Source: JAZMZS01 sp045120955
GTDB lineage: Bacteria; Bacillota; Clostridia; Oscillospirales; CAG-272
Assembly (NCBI GenBank): GCA_045120955.1
Contig: JBGVFH010000035.1
Coordinates: forward strand, 1-52,405
DNA: 52,405 bases
Reading direction: 5' to 3'
In this document: positions 25,106-33,892 of the stretch, in pieces
Layout of the letters: the number at the start of each line of letters is the position of its first letter
How positions within the stretch are numbered: the first letter of the stretch is position 1
Made by a program: the position numbers and the translations under genes
The notes under the pieces: model-generated
What the model saw: the letters and a program-made list of their open reading frames with translations, nothing else
What the model was told of the DNA's origin: nothing
Databases searched by the model: none

Positions 25106-26875
25106 TCATCCTTTCTCATATAACTCTATAGCTTTGCTTGCATACAGCTTGCTGTATTTATACCATTTCATGAGATATTCCCCGACAACATTTCCGTTGC
25201 TCTCTTGGAATATCGCCCATACAAACCAATAAAACGATGCCATAGCTACACATCCGAGAGCGTGGCGCATATCCCGCTCGCTCAAGCTCTCATCCTGATA
25301 GTACATTCTCAATACGTCAAGCGCCTGTTCGTATGTGTAGTCCGAGCAGCAGATAAATGTACCGAGGTCTGATGCGGGGTCGGAGTTGCCCGAATATTCC
25401 CAATCGATGAGATACATTTTGCCGTTTTTGTCTATCATGAAGTTCGGGTCATAAAAATCACAATGACATATACATACGCAAGCATTGTCCCCTCTGACGC
25501 AGTCCTTGACCTTCTTCATTTTCTCGTACAGTAGAGTAAAGTCATCAAAGACCGTGCGTCCGCGGCGCATTACCTTTTCGACAAATTCCTCGGTCTTTTC
25601 CCATATGTCAAAATCATATTCGGAGCGCTCGGGATATGAGTGAAGCGTGCGTGCCATATCCATCGCTTTTTTTACATCGTCCATATTACTGTAATCGAGA
25701 TTTCTCGTATCCTCGATATACACGCCTATCTTCCAGCCCTCATCCTCATTCATGTAAATAAATGTATCATCAAGGCCGAGCTTCTTTGCGAGCTTTATCG
25801 AAAAAGCCTCACTTTTTCTGTTGATGTACTCATCGGTTCCCACACCAGGATGGCGGTAAATATACTTTTTACCCTTGCAGGTAAAGCGGAACGAAAGGTT
25901 TGTCATTCCCTGCTTTATCGGGACTATCTCATGTATATCCGCCTCCATGCAGTCAAGCACACCGCAGATGTTTTTGAGGATTTTTGAGTCGGTATTATTT
26001 ATGTAATGAGGGTCAAAAACCCTCAGCTCGTCGAGCGAGTCAAACTCAAATATATCATCCACGTCATACCGCTGTATATACATATCAAGCTCCTTTATAT
26101 GCTTCATATAAAGGTTCTCCCATAGCAATGTGCGGTTGTATTCCTCGCTGAATTCCGCCTCGAGAATAGGCATGAATTTCTCGGAAAATTCACGGCTGAA
26201 ATAAACGTGTCCGAGCATATACCACGAGTCGGCACCGCCTATCGTGACCTTGCTTATCCTGTCGTGAGCATCAACGCTCATGCAATACTCGTCCGTCTTG
26301 CCCTCGGCATACTTAGCGGCATAGTAGGCTCTGTATACGTGGCTCTCAAACACATTCTTTGAAAAATAATCGTCGGAGGAGCAAATATATGTATTTTTGA
26401 GCTTGTCCTTTACACGGATAAGCGTGGAGGGGTTGTTATATCTGTAATAATCCTCGTTTACAACGATATTCACGCCGAATTTGTCGGCGAGGTAGAAAAA
26501 CGTCTCCTTCATGTATCCGACGACGAGCGTGATATCGCTTATCCCCGCCTCGAGCAGCTGTTTTATCTGTCTTTCGATAAGAACCTCACCCCGAGCCTTG
26601 AGCAGTCCCTTAGGCTTTTCAAAGGAAAGAGGAGCAAATCTGCTCGACATTCCCGCCGCCATGATAACTGCGTTATCTACCTTGTAGGGAGAAAGCGCAC
26701 AAATACCGGCATCGGTAATTTCTCCGTGCGAGCTGACATATCCCGCACTTTTGAGCGAGGTCAGGTTTTTATTGACGTTTCCCAGAGATATACCGAGAGC
26801 CTCCGACAGCTCTCTCTGTTTTGCCGATCCGTTTTTGTACAAATAATATAAAATATCAAATTCGTTTTTTTTCAT
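25106..26875 (-). CDS. HTH - CTP:phosphocholine cytidylyltransferase - choline kinase fusion (LicC-LicA type)
   Basis: 589 residues in three parts. Residues ~1-62 form a winged helix (QRELSEALGISLGNVNKNL). Residues ~66-295 are a nucleotidyltransferase with the AVIMAAGMSSRFAPLSFEKP signature, LLKARGEVLIERQI and a CSSDDYF metal site, as in LicC. Residues ~305-588 are a choline/aminoglycoside kinase: HCDFYDPNF (Brenner HxDxxxxN) and LIDWEYSGNSDPASDLG. The protein would phosphorylate choline (or a similar amino alcohol) and couple it to CTP, giving CDP-choline for surface decoration. ATG at 26875 follows AGG; an upstream TTG is less likely. The DNA-binding domain suggests self-regulation. Confidence 0.88.
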   Translation of the reverse strand: MKKNEFDILYYLYKNGSAKQRELSEALGISLGNVNKNLTSLKSAGYVSSHGEITDAGICALSPYKVDNAVIMAAGMSSRFAPLSFEKPKGLLKARGEVLIERQIKQLLEAGISDITLVVGYMKETFFYLADKFGVNIVVNEDYYRYNNPSTLIRVKDKLKNTYICSSDDYFSKNVFESHVYRAYYAAKYAEGKTDEYCMSVDAHDRISKVTIGGADSWYMLGHVYFSREFSEKFMPILEAEFSEEYNRTLLWENLYMKHIKELDMYIQRYDVDDIFEFDSLDELRVFDPHYINNTDSKILKNICGVLDCMEADIHEIVPIKQGMTNLSFRFTCKGKKYIYRHPGVGTDEYINRKSEAFSIKLAKKLGLDDTFIYMNEDEGWKIGVYIEDTRNLDYSNMDDVKKAMDMARTLHSYPERSEYDFDIWEKTEEFVEKVMRRGRTVFDDFTLLYEKMKKVKDCVRGDNACVCICHCDFYDPNFMIDKNGKMYLIDWEYSGNSDPASDLGTFICCSDYTYEQALDVLRMYYQDESLSERDMRHALGCVAMASFYWFVWAIFQESNGNVVGEYLMKWYKYSKLYASKAIELYEKG

Positions 26876-26920
26876 CAATGCTACCTGTCTGTTTTTTCAT
26901 TTTTTTAAGGCGCTTTTAAT

Positions 26921-26949
26921 ATTATGAACGTAATATGCGGATTTGTCAA
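26921..26949 (-). promoter_or_regulatory. Promoter of the LicC-LicA/permease operon
   Basis: Minus strand TTGACA (26944-26949), 17 bases, CATAAT (26921-26926), about 40 bases before the ATG. The spacer and -10 contain a partial dyad (AATATTATGAACGTAATAT in plus orientation, 26918-26936) that could bind the operon's own winged-helix domain. Confidence 0.85.
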
Positions 26950-27042
26950 TACATTACATCAAAAGAAATTATAAATTTCTATCCTTTTTTTCAAAAATAT
27001 GATATACTTGACTTGTATAGCCAACATATAAGGAGAAAAGCA

Positions 27043-27531
27043 ATGCGAAAACGCACGGGCAAGGCACACATTTTATACGCATCCGCACTGTTGCTCATAA
27101 TACTGACTGCGTATGTCATATCGAATTTTCTGTGGCAGTTTGCTCTAATAAACGGAGGTTCAATGCTGCCGACATACAAGGAGGCTGAATTTGTCATCAT
27201 AGACAAAACGGTGCGCAACTTTCAAAGGGGAGATGTGGTAGCCTTTGAATGTAAAGGGCTTGACTCTGACCTTGTAAAGCGGATAGTCGCCCTCCCGGGT
27301 GATACCGTTAAAATAGACAACGGCATACTGTCAGTAAACGGCGAGCCGAGCGAATACGTACACTCAACTCTGACGTATCCGGGAATTGCCTCAGACAGAC
27401 TATGCCTCTCAGAGGACGAGTACTTTGTAATAGGGGACAATGCGGACGAGAGCCGTGACAGCCGTGACCCAGAGGTAGGTCTGATAAAGAAATCGGACAT
27501 TCTCGGCAAAATAATTCCTCAAAAACATTAA
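27043..27531 (+). CDS. lepB: Signal peptidase I
   Basis: Membrane serine protease that removes signal peptides. 162 residues from ATG 27043, which has AGGAG seven bases upstream; the longer frame from 26935 has no such site. One N-terminal helix (ILYASALLLIILTAYVISNF), catalytic Ser40 in GGSMLPT, catalytic Lys79 in LVKRIVALPGD, and the GDNADESRDSRDPEVG box. Short Gram-positive type. A possible -10 (TATACT, 27003-27008) lies upstream. It is divergent from the choline operon and convergent with the YIDP protein gene. Confidence 0.94.
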   Translation: MRKRTGKAHILYASALLLIILTAYVISNFLWQFALINGGSMLPTYKEAEFVIIDKTVRNFQRGDVVAFECKGLDSDLVKRIVALPGDTVKIDNGILSVNGEPSEYVHSTLTYPGIASDRLCLSEDEYFVIGDNADESRDSRDPEVGLIKKSDILGKIIPQKH

Positions 27532-27561
27532 AAACTCCGCAGGCGCCTGCGGAGTTTTTAA
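27531..27561. terminator. Bidirectional terminator between lepB and the YIDP protein gene
   Basis: Perfect palindrome AAAACTCCGCAGG / CCTGCGGAGTTTT around a central CG, with T runs on both strands. It begins at the last base of the lepB stop. Confidence 0.9.
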
Positions 27562-27566
27562 TGTTT

Positions 27567-27875
27567 TTATTTCTTTTGTACGCTTTCCTCTTCTGCGGTA
27601 TTTTCACAGGTGTCGGAGTTATCTACTATCTCATCGCTCTCGACTTCCTTATTCTTGTTCTCGTCGATACCGAGAGTGTTGTTTATTTTCTTCTTTGCTC
27701 TTCTCCAATATATACCTACTGCCGCACCGACAGCAATAACTACACCCGCTATCGCCTGAATGAGGTATGTAAGCACAGAGGGATCGATATAAGCCATAAG
27801 GTTGTTTCCGAACATGAGCATAGCCGCAAGCATAGCATAAGCCGCAACGGCTCCCTTTACCAGTATTTTTTTCAT
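27567..27875 (-). CDS. Small YIDP-type membrane protein
   Basis: 102 residues: signal/anchor helix, then AYIDPSVLTYLIQAIAGV and VIAVGAAVGIYWRRAKKK forming the second helix, then an acidic tail. The YIDP...(L/I)QAIAG...YWRR pattern recurs in short proteins beside cell-wall polymer genes in Clostridia; function is unknown. It starts one base after the stop of the YidC-TagF fusion, so they are tightly coupled. Confidence 0.75.
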   Translation of the reverse strand: MKKILVKGAVAAYAMLAAMLMFGNNLMAYIDPSVLTYLIQAIAGVVIAVGAAVGIYWRRAKKKINNTLGIDENKNKEVESDEIVDNSDTCENTAEEESVQKK

Positions 27876-27876
27876 T

Positions 27877-29781
27877 TTATTTGTTTTCCTTTCTTTCCTT
27901 TGCTTTTTTCTTTATGCTTTCAATCATGTATTTTGCACCGACCTCAGCACTGTTTCCGAGATTGTAAACATACTCGTTTATAAATCCGCCTATCTTATCG
28001 TAATATGCGTCCTTCTCGGAAAGCAGTCTTGCTACGGTATCGGCTACCGTATCGAGCTTGTCCGTGTCAATAGATGCACCTATCTCCTCACGAAGAGTGA
28101 TATTTATCGGTACAGTATCTATTTTTTGATATTCGGGATTCATCACCTTCATCGGGGTATTGATGAATAAAACGGGCTTTTGCGTTGTGTATGCATACTC
28201 GTATGTTATGCCCGACCAGTCGGTTATCATCAGGTCAGCCGTAAATACCGTGCTGTTTGATGAAAAATCAGTCTGTATCTCGATATCGGGATCATGCTCG
28301 TATTTCGCCGCGAGCTGTTCCATGTACGCCTTTTTGTGACGGACATGCTGAGGATGAGGACGAACGATTATCTTGTATCCCTTTCCGCTGAGGTTTGTCA
28401 GTATTTCTTCAAGACAACTATCAACGATATTGTCCTTTTGCCATGACGGAGCTATGAGCAATGTCGTCTGCTCGTTTTTCGTGTCGGCTGTCTCACGGTA
28501 ATCCTCCCGCATTTCATCAAGCAAGCAGTATCCCCAGTCGATGAGCTTTTTCTTCGGAAGACCGTAAACCGCCTCCGTCTTTTCTATTTCTTCCTTTTGA
28601 TGCTTTCCTACGCAAAATATTGTATCGTAGTGATCCATCGAGCCTTTTCTCATCATTGCGTTGAGACTGTCGATGCCGTGAGGGATATAGATATATTCAA
28701 TATCCTTTCTCAGATACGAGCGCTTTATGTGGAAGTTTTCAAGATCAGGCATAGTCATTACGACAACGTCCGCATCCATTTTCATCATTAGGGTAATGAG
28801 TTTTTTCTCTCCTATGTAATAGGGACGTATCTTGCTCTGCGTTTTGGCAAGCTCAAATATCGCATCATCGGGGTCGCTTGTGATATAATGGATGCTGATA
28901 TTCGTGTTTTTGAGTATGTACTCTATCATACCCTTGTAATATTTGTAAAAACCACTCGACTCAGAGTAAAAAACAAGGTGCTTGTTTACTACCGAGAAAA
29001 ATCTCTTGTAATCAGCCTTTTCTCTTTTGGACAAGGCGTCTCCGAAAAGCTTTCTTTTCCTCTGACCGAGATGTTCAAGCTCCGCCAGCTCACGCTTTGA
29101 CTTCTCGAGCTGCTCGTAGTCAACGTATTTTTTCGGATTTATTGCCATGTTCAGCAAATACAGCTGTGCTATTGCCATAAGATTGCTCGCTACCCAATAC
29201 AGAGCAACACCTACCGAGACAAACCATCCGAGGTACAGAGACAGCCCTACCGAAAGTGCAAGCATACCGTATTTATTGAGCTTTGACTGTTCTGCCTGAA
29301 TGACGTTGGATGCATTCTGTGCTACGCACATCAACCATGCCGAAAGTCCCGCCGCTATGGGAGAGAGAATGAGCCAACCGCCATTTTCACTCGGAACAAG
29401 AGACAGATCTATCGAAAAGAAGTTCATATTGACATCAGGATCCGTCATTGATGTCTTGATAGCACCTATAACAGCCATGAGCAGTACAAGCTGTAGTATC
29501 GTAGGTATCATTGATGCCATCGGGTGATACTTTTCCCTTTTAAATATCTGAGCCTGCTCCTCTGCTATAGTGTCGTTATCCCCGAAATATTTGACCTTCA
29601 TAAAGTTTATCTCGGGCTGCATCTTTACCATTTTTATAGAATTCTTCTGCACCCACACTGATAACGGAAGCAAAATTATCTTGCTGAGCAAGGTAAATAT
29701 AATTATTGCGAACCCGTAATTACCGCAAAGATCATAGCACAGCTTCATTATCCATGCCGATGCATTGTTTATCGCATCCAC
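27877..29781 (-). CDS. YidC/Oxa1-like membrane domain fused to a TagF/TagB-type polyol-phosphate transferase
   Basis: 634 residues. Residues 1-235 have the YidC layout: helix FAIIIFTLLSKIILLPLSVW, a cytoplasmic hairpin (VKMQPEINFMKVKYFGD), then ASMIPTILQLVLLMAVIGAI, SPIAAGLSAWLMCVAQNAS, YGMLALSVGLSLYLGWFVSV and VALYWVASNLMAIAQLYLL, matching the conserved YidC ending. Residues ~270-630 match CDP-glycerol glycerophosphotransferases: YIPHGIDS, IAPSWQKDN, IIVRPHPQ and MITDWSGITYEYA. The start is GTG with GGAGG upstream. It follows the sulfatase-fold gene by 14 bases. The transferase may use CDP-glycerol or CDP-ribitol; the role of the insertase-like domain (anchor, or substrate handling) is unknown. 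Confidence 0.9.
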   Translation of the reverse strand: MDAINNASAWIMKLCYDLCGNYGFAIIIFTLLSKIILLPLSVWVQKNSIKMVKMQPEINFMKVKYFGDNDTIAEEQAQIFKREKYHPMASMIPTILQLVLLMAVIGAIKTSMTDPDVNMNFFSIDLSLVPSENGGWLILSPIAAGLSAWLMCVAQNASNVIQAEQSKLNKYGMLALSVGLSLYLGWFVSVGVALYWVASNLMAIAQLYLLNMAINPKKYVDYEQLEKSKRELAELEHLGQRKRKLFGDALSKREKADYKRFFSVVNKHLVFYSESSGFYKYYKGMIEYILKNTNISIHYITSDPDDAIFELAKTQSKIRPYYIGEKKLITLMMKMDADVVVMTMPDLENFHIKRSYLRKDIEYIYIPHGIDSLNAMMRKGSMDHYDTIFCVGKHQKEEIEKTEAVYGLPKKKLIDWGYCLLDEMREDYRETADTKNEQTTLLIAPSWQKDNIVDSCLEEILTNLSGKGYKIIVRPHPQHVRHKKAYMEQLAAKYEHDPDIEIQTDFSSNSTVFTADLMITDWSGITYEYAYTTQKPVLFINTPMKVMNPEYQKIDTVPINITLREEIGASIDTDKLDTVADTVARLLSEKDAYYDKIGGFINEYVYNLGNSAEVGAKYMIESIKKKAKERKENK

Positions 29782-29795
29782 TTTTACCGTCCTCC

Positions 29796-31466
29796 TTACT
29801 CTTGATAATCAAATACCACACCTGTCGGCGACATCTTCGTCAGGTCATCCGCTTGCCCCTTTACGATATACTCCTCCATGTGATATTCCTGTGTATAATA
29901 ATACATCAAAAAGCGTCTTTCTCTGTAATCGCCGTCTTTTACATCAAATATCTCACCAGCGCCCTTACCCTCGATAAGCTTGGTAAACGAAGCCGCAAGG
30001 TCGGCATAGGAAATAGGTGCATTTGACACCTTCATTTCGTCACCGCTCTCGCCCTTTCCTTTTACAAGAACGGCAGCGTGCATTCTCTCATCGAGTCTGT
30101 CACCGTTATCAGTACCCGCATATCCGTGGTCTGCCATAATTACGATGACCGAATTATCGTATACACCGCTTTCTTTTAGCCTTTGCAGATATTGATGAGA
30201 TATCGTCAGACAAGACTCAACATTATCCATATAAGTTCCGTTTTTAATGATATTTACATCCTTGTCATATTTGTACGGAACATGAGCACCCTCCAGATGA
30301 ATAAATCTAAAGGTCTTGTCACTTGTTGTAGTTATCGGATTTGACTGCTTTAACGACTCGTAGAAAGTCTTGTTTGACCACGTAAAATGCTCCTTGCCGC
30401 CGTCGTCTGCCACAACTCTGATCTCCTGAGAATATTCGGGAATATCATAGCAGACACTTTTCATATCCCACGGCGCATACTTGAGCCCCGACATCTTCAT
30501 CATCAACAGCATAAATTCAAAGCAAGAGGTATACGTGTCCTCCAAGGCTATCTGATTTTCAAATCTGCCGGCGTGGGTGCGGGCGTCGAGAGTAAGGTCA
30601 CCCGAGTCGTATATTCCCATTCTGTAGCCCTTGTCCTCAAGCGCATTTATAAGAGGCGAGCCGTCCATTGCACTTGACACATACTCAGAGAGAGGTCGGT
30701 CGTTTTCATACCATTCTCCAGTCAGTATCATGGGTATCGAATGAAGTGAAAACGGATAAGCCGCAAGCGCATTGTCATAATAGGTAAAATCGTCAAAAGT
30801 ATCCGAAAATTCGGGATTGTTCGCAAGCGCCTGCTCGAAGGTAACAGCATCAAGCGCATCCAACACAAGAATAATGAAATTATCCTTCTCCGAATATTCA
30901 AACTCGCCCGAGTTATATGCCTTTAGATTTCCCGCCTTATCCTCAAGCTCGGTTGTAAGCATGAGCGTGGTCAGCGTAACCGCAAGAAGCAAAGCAAGAC
31001 ATCCGCTGACAGCGGCGGTGACCTTGACAAAGATCTTGCCTCTAAGCTTCCACATCAGAAAGCTTGCGGCTGCCACACACAGCACAAAGGCAACGATAGA
31101 CTTTATCCTTTCGGGAGAAAAGGCAGACCAATCAAAGTCGGTTCCGTCAAGAGAAGGCAGTCCTCCGACAAAAAAGTTCCCCTGAATATACAAATATACA
31201 AGCGTGCCGAGTCCAAACGTCAACGCAATGTAATACGGCACCTCTCCGAAAAGTCTGAGAAGTACAAACAGCAAAATCAAAATAAGCGACGCTGACAAAA
31301 ACAGTATAACAGCCGGAAGCACCATCGTCGATATGCTAAACCAAAACTCGGACTGATTTGTCAAGAACAGCTCAAACGGTGCATATATGCACAGCATAAA
31401 GCTCAGACTCAGTGACAAGAGCACTCCCGCTACTATACCGCTGAGACTGCTTTTTATTTTTTCCAT
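29796..31466 (-). CDS. Membrane sulfatase/alkaline-phosphatase-fold enzyme
   Basis: 556 residues: five N-terminal membrane helices (to about residue 170) and an extracellular sulfatase-fold domain with NFIILVLDALD (metal site), NALAAYPFSLHSIPMILTG where the nucleophile Ser/Thr lies, and IVIMADHGYAG with the metal-binding Asp-His. The layout resembles LtaS and phosphoethanolamine transferases, which move phospho-alcohol groups from lipids to surface polymers. ATG at 31466 has AAGGAG five bases upstream; the frame from 31505 has none. First gene of a three-gene operon with the YidC-TagF fusion, suggesting a shared surface polymer. Confidence 0.85.
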   Translation of the reverse strand: MEKIKSSLSGIVAGVLLSLSLSFMLCIYAPFELFLTNQSEFWFSISTMVLPAVILFLSASLILILLFVLLRLFGEVPYYIALTFGLGTLVYLYIQGNFFVGGLPSLDGTDFDWSAFSPERIKSIVAFVLCVAAASFLMWKLRGKIFVKVTAAVSGCLALLLAVTLTTLMLTTELEDKAGNLKAYNSGEFEYSEKDNFIILVLDALDAVTFEQALANNPEFSDTFDDFTYYDNALAAYPFSLHSIPMILTGEWYENDRPLSEYVSSAMDGSPLINALEDKGYRMGIYDSGDLTLDARTHAGRFENQIALEDTYTSCFEFMLLMMKMSGLKYAPWDMKSVCYDIPEYSQEIRVVADDGGKEHFTWSNKTFYESLKQSNPITTTSDKTFRFIHLEGAHVPYKYDKDVNIIKNGTYMDNVESCLTISHQYLQRLKESGVYDNSVIVIMADHGYAGTDNGDRLDERMHAAVLVKGKGESGDEMKVSNAPISYADLAASFTKLIEGKGAGEIFDVKDGDYRERRFLMYYYTQEYHMEEYIVKGQADDLTKMSPTGVVFDYQE

Positions 31467-31517
31467 ACTTTCTCCTTTTGCATATATAAACATATTTTTT
31501 GACATTCATACCTACAT

Positions 31518-31546
31518 ATTATATTATCATGCAAGATATAAGTCAA
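31518..31546 (-). promoter_or_regulatory. Promoter of the sulfatase / YidC-TagF operon
   Basis: Minus strand TTGACT (31541-31546), 17 bases, TATAAT (31518-31523), about 50 bases before the ATG at 31466. Confidence 0.88.
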
Positions 31547-31592
31547 TGATTTTTATCAATGATGATTTTTCCACCTTCGGGATTATGCAGAT

Positions 31593-31624
31593 AAAAGCGG
31601 AAAACATCGTGGTTTTCCGCTTTT
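31593..31624 (-). terminator. Terminator after the Dabb protein gene
   Basis: Inverted repeat AAAAGCGGAAAAC / GTTTTCCGCTTTT with a 6-base loop, 10 bases after the stop of the Dabb gene. Confidence 0.9.
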
Positions 31625-31633
31625 AAACAAAAA

Positions 31634-31942
31634 TCATACATTAAAATCAGCGCAAAGACGGCTCTGAGTGTTCGCACGTACAAATGATGCCGCCGCAATA
31701 TGAAGAGGATGCGTCTGATAGCCACCCAACGCCTGCTCCGACACAAATGATGAGTCGAGCATAATATCCGCATTCGACGAAGGGAGGTCCGCCTTTGTGA
31801 CGGTGAGCGAGATCAAGCCCTCGATTTTGCCGTTGAGCGCCTCAAGGTCTGCCTTTATTTTCTCTATAGCGGCTTGCTTTTCGCTCTCCGAGAGCGTTTC
31901 ATTAAGTTTCCAAAGTATAATATGCTTTACAATAACAGTCAC
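31634..31942 (-). CDS. Dabb (stress-responsive alpha/beta-barrel) domain protein
   Basis: About 100 residues with the Dabb pattern: VKHIILWKL at the start, EALNGKIEGLISLTV, DIMLDSSFVSEQALGGYQTHPLH. These ferredoxin-like dimers have varied or unknown roles. The start is uncertain. The frame's only usual codon, GTG at 31942, directly abuts the AAGGA ribosome site, while an in-frame ATT at 31933 is 8 bases from AAGGAG and gives exactly the family start (M)VKHIILWKL. It follows the RNase J gene by 8 bases and is probably co-transcribed with it. Confidence 0.85.
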   Translation of the reverse strand: MTVIVKHIILWKLNETLSESEKQAAIEKIKADLEALNGKIEGLISLTVTKADLPSSNADIMLDSSFVSEQALGGYQTHPLHIAAASFVRANTQSRLCADFNV

Positions 31943-31950
31943 TCCTTAGT

Positions 31951-33621
31951 TTATATACTCATAATGATAGGCAGTACCATTGGCTTTCTTTTGGTCTGCT
32001 TAAACAAGAACTTCGACAGAGCGTCCTTTACCTCGTTTTTCATCTCCATCCAGTCACGGCAGCCGTTGACGATGCAATTATCAAGAGCATCATATGCCAC
32101 CGCACGGGCATTCTCCATCAGCTCCTCGGACTCGCGTACATATACAAATCCGCGGCTGACGATGTCAGGACCCGATACTATCTCACCCGTGAGCATATCC
32201 ACCGTTGCGACCGCAACGATAAGTCCGTCCTGCGAGAGGTGCCTTCTGTCACGAAGCACTATATTACCTACGTCTCCGACGCCTGAACCGTCAACGAGAA
32301 TTTTGCCAGACGGAACATTCTGTCCCCAGCGCACATCATCCCGTCCGAATTCCAGCGTCTTTCCTATATCCGAGACAAAAATGTTCGATGCATCTATACC
32401 CATATACTCGGCTATCTCTTTGTTCGCCATAAGATGTCTGTACTCTCCGTGTATCGGCATAAAGTATTTCGGCTTCACAAGTGATTGTATGAGCTTTAAC
32501 TCCTCCTGACACGCATGTCCCGATACGTGTACGTCCGCTATTTGGTCGTGAAGCACGGACACACCCCTTGAAAGGAGCATATTTATGACCTTTCCGACGA
32601 GCTTTTCGTTTCCGGGAATAGGGGAGGCACTTATGATAACTATATCCTCAGTACCGAGGTGTACCTTCTCATGCTCTCCGAATGCCATTCTGTAAAGTGC
32701 GGACATCGGCTCGCCCTGCGCTCCCGTGCATATAAGCGTAAGCTGTTCGGGCTTGTATCTTTTTATATCGTTAAGATCTATGAGAACACCGTCTGGTACC
32801 TCCATATATCCGAGCGATGTTGCCGCTCCGACGATATTTTGCATACTGCGTCCCGTAATTGCCACTTTTCTGCCGTGAGCGGCGCTTGTATCTATTATCT
32901 GCTGAACTCTGTGAACGTTTGATGAGAAAGTCGCAATAACTATACGCTTATCCTTATGCTTTTGAAATATGTCCTCAAGCGAGCGTCCGACCTTTCTCTC
33001 GGATGGCGTGTATCCTGATCTTTCTGCGTTGGTCGACTCGCACATCAACAAAAGCACACCCTCTCTGCCTATCTCTCCGATACGGGTGATGTCCATCATC
33101 TCTCCTCCTATCGGAGAAACATCAAGCTTGAAGTCTCCTGTATGGAACACCGTACCGACGGGTGTTTTTATCGCAAAAGCGCAGGCATCCGCTATTGAGT
33201 GGTTGACATGGATAAACTCCACACCGAAGACCCCCGCCTTAACGCTTTGCCCTGCCTCAACACAGTTGAGCGAGGGCTTGTTCGGCAGTGAATGCTCCGT
33301 CAGCTTTTTCTCGATGATACCGAGCGTGAGTCTTGTTCCGTATATCGGAGGATTTACGTATCTGAGAAGATACGGTATTCCTCCTATGTGGTCCTCATGA
33401 CCGTGTGTGAGGAATACTCCCCTCACCTTATCTGCGTTTTTTTCAATATAAGTAAAATCGGGTATTACAAGGTCGATGCCGAGCATATCATCGTCGGGGA
33501 ATGCAAGACCGCAATCAATGATGATAATATCATTTCCGTATTCAAGTACAGCCATATTCTTTCCGATCTCGTTCAATCCTCCGAGCATCATGACCTTGAG
33601 CCGTGTATCTTTTTTTGCCAT
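31951..33621 (-). CDS. rnj: Ribonuclease J
   Basis: Metallo-beta-lactamase/beta-CASP nuclease with 5'-3' exo- and endonuclease activity on RNA; a main mRNA-decay and rRNA-maturation enzyme in Bacillota. 556 residues with the FLTHGHEDHIGGIPYLL zinc motif, VFHTGDFKLD, beta-CASP features ATFSSNVHRVQQI and VHVSGHACQEEL, and MPIHGEYRHL. The C-terminal dimerisation domain is present. ATG has AAGGAG seven bases upstream. It is preceded by a structured leader containing a terminator. Confidence 0.95.
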   Translation of the reverse strand: MAKKDTRLKVMMLGGLNEIGKNMAVLEYGNDIIIIDCGLAFPDDDMLGIDLVIPDFTYIEKNADKVRGVFLTHGHEDHIGGIPYLLRYVNPPIYGTRLTLGIIEKKLTEHSLPNKPSLNCVEAGQSVKAGVFGVEFIHVNHSIADACAFAIKTPVGTVFHTGDFKLDVSPIGGEMMDITRIGEIGREGVLLLMCESTNAERSGYTPSERKVGRSLEDIFQKHKDKRIVIATFSSNVHRVQQIIDTSAAHGRKVAITGRSMQNIVGAATSLGYMEVPDGVLIDLNDIKRYKPEQLTLICTGAQGEPMSALYRMAFGEHEKVHLGTEDIVIISASPIPGNEKLVGKVINMLLSRGVSVLHDQIADVHVSGHACQEELKLIQSLVKPKYFMPIHGEYRHLMANKEIAEYMGIDASNIFVSDIGKTLEFGRDDVRWGQNVPSGKILVDGSGVGDVGNIVLRDRRHLSQDGLIVAVATVDMLTGEIVSGPDIVSRGFVYVRESEELMENARAVAYDALDNCIVNGCRDWMEMKNEVKDALSKFLFKQTKRKPMVLPIIMSI

Positions 33622-33667
33622 ATTTTCTCCTTATCGTTTTTTTAGACTTATGTACGCCGAGCACACA

Positions 33668-33828
33668 GAAAAAAACGGCACAAATTGCCGTTTCTCCGTG
33701 CTGTTACCTTCAAGAGAGCATACTTCTCCCCACGAAAGCTTTATTTATCCGAACCACCGTCGGTATAACGCCCCCCGACGATGCGTGCGAAATTATAAAT
33801 ATCAAAAGCAGAAACGAACACAAATTTC
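33668..33828 (-). ncRNA. Candidate structured leader or small RNA upstream of RNase J
   Basis: On the minus strand a promoter (TTGCTT 33858-33863, 17 bases, TATAAT 33835-33840) starts a transcript of ~160 bases that contains a strong hairpin CATCGTCGG / CCGACGGTG (33755-33763 with 33775-33783, one G-U) and ends in a terminator (33673-33693) followed by seven Ts, 50 bases before the RNase J ATG. The 5' GTTTCT can pair with AGAAAC in the terminator's left arm, which would break the terminator. It may be an attenuator of rnj or a free RNA. No T-box or named riboswitch motif was found. Confidence 0.5.
33673..33693 (-). terminator. Terminator inside the RNase J leader
   Basis: AAACGGCA / TGCCGTTT, 5-base loop, then a T7 run on the minus strand. 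Outer bases (AGCAC / GTGCT) extend the pairing. It lies between the leader promoter and the RNase J start. Confidence 0.8.
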
Positions 33829-33892
33829 CTTCTTATTATACAACAGTTGCTCGACAAAAGCAATAGAAAGACAAAATTTTTATCGTATAATT

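Noticed and set aside
33668..33828. T-box, 6S or known riboswitch upstream of RNase J
   Set aside because: No GGGTGGnACCGCG, no specifier-loop motif and no recognised 6S bubble; kept only as an unassigned structured leader.
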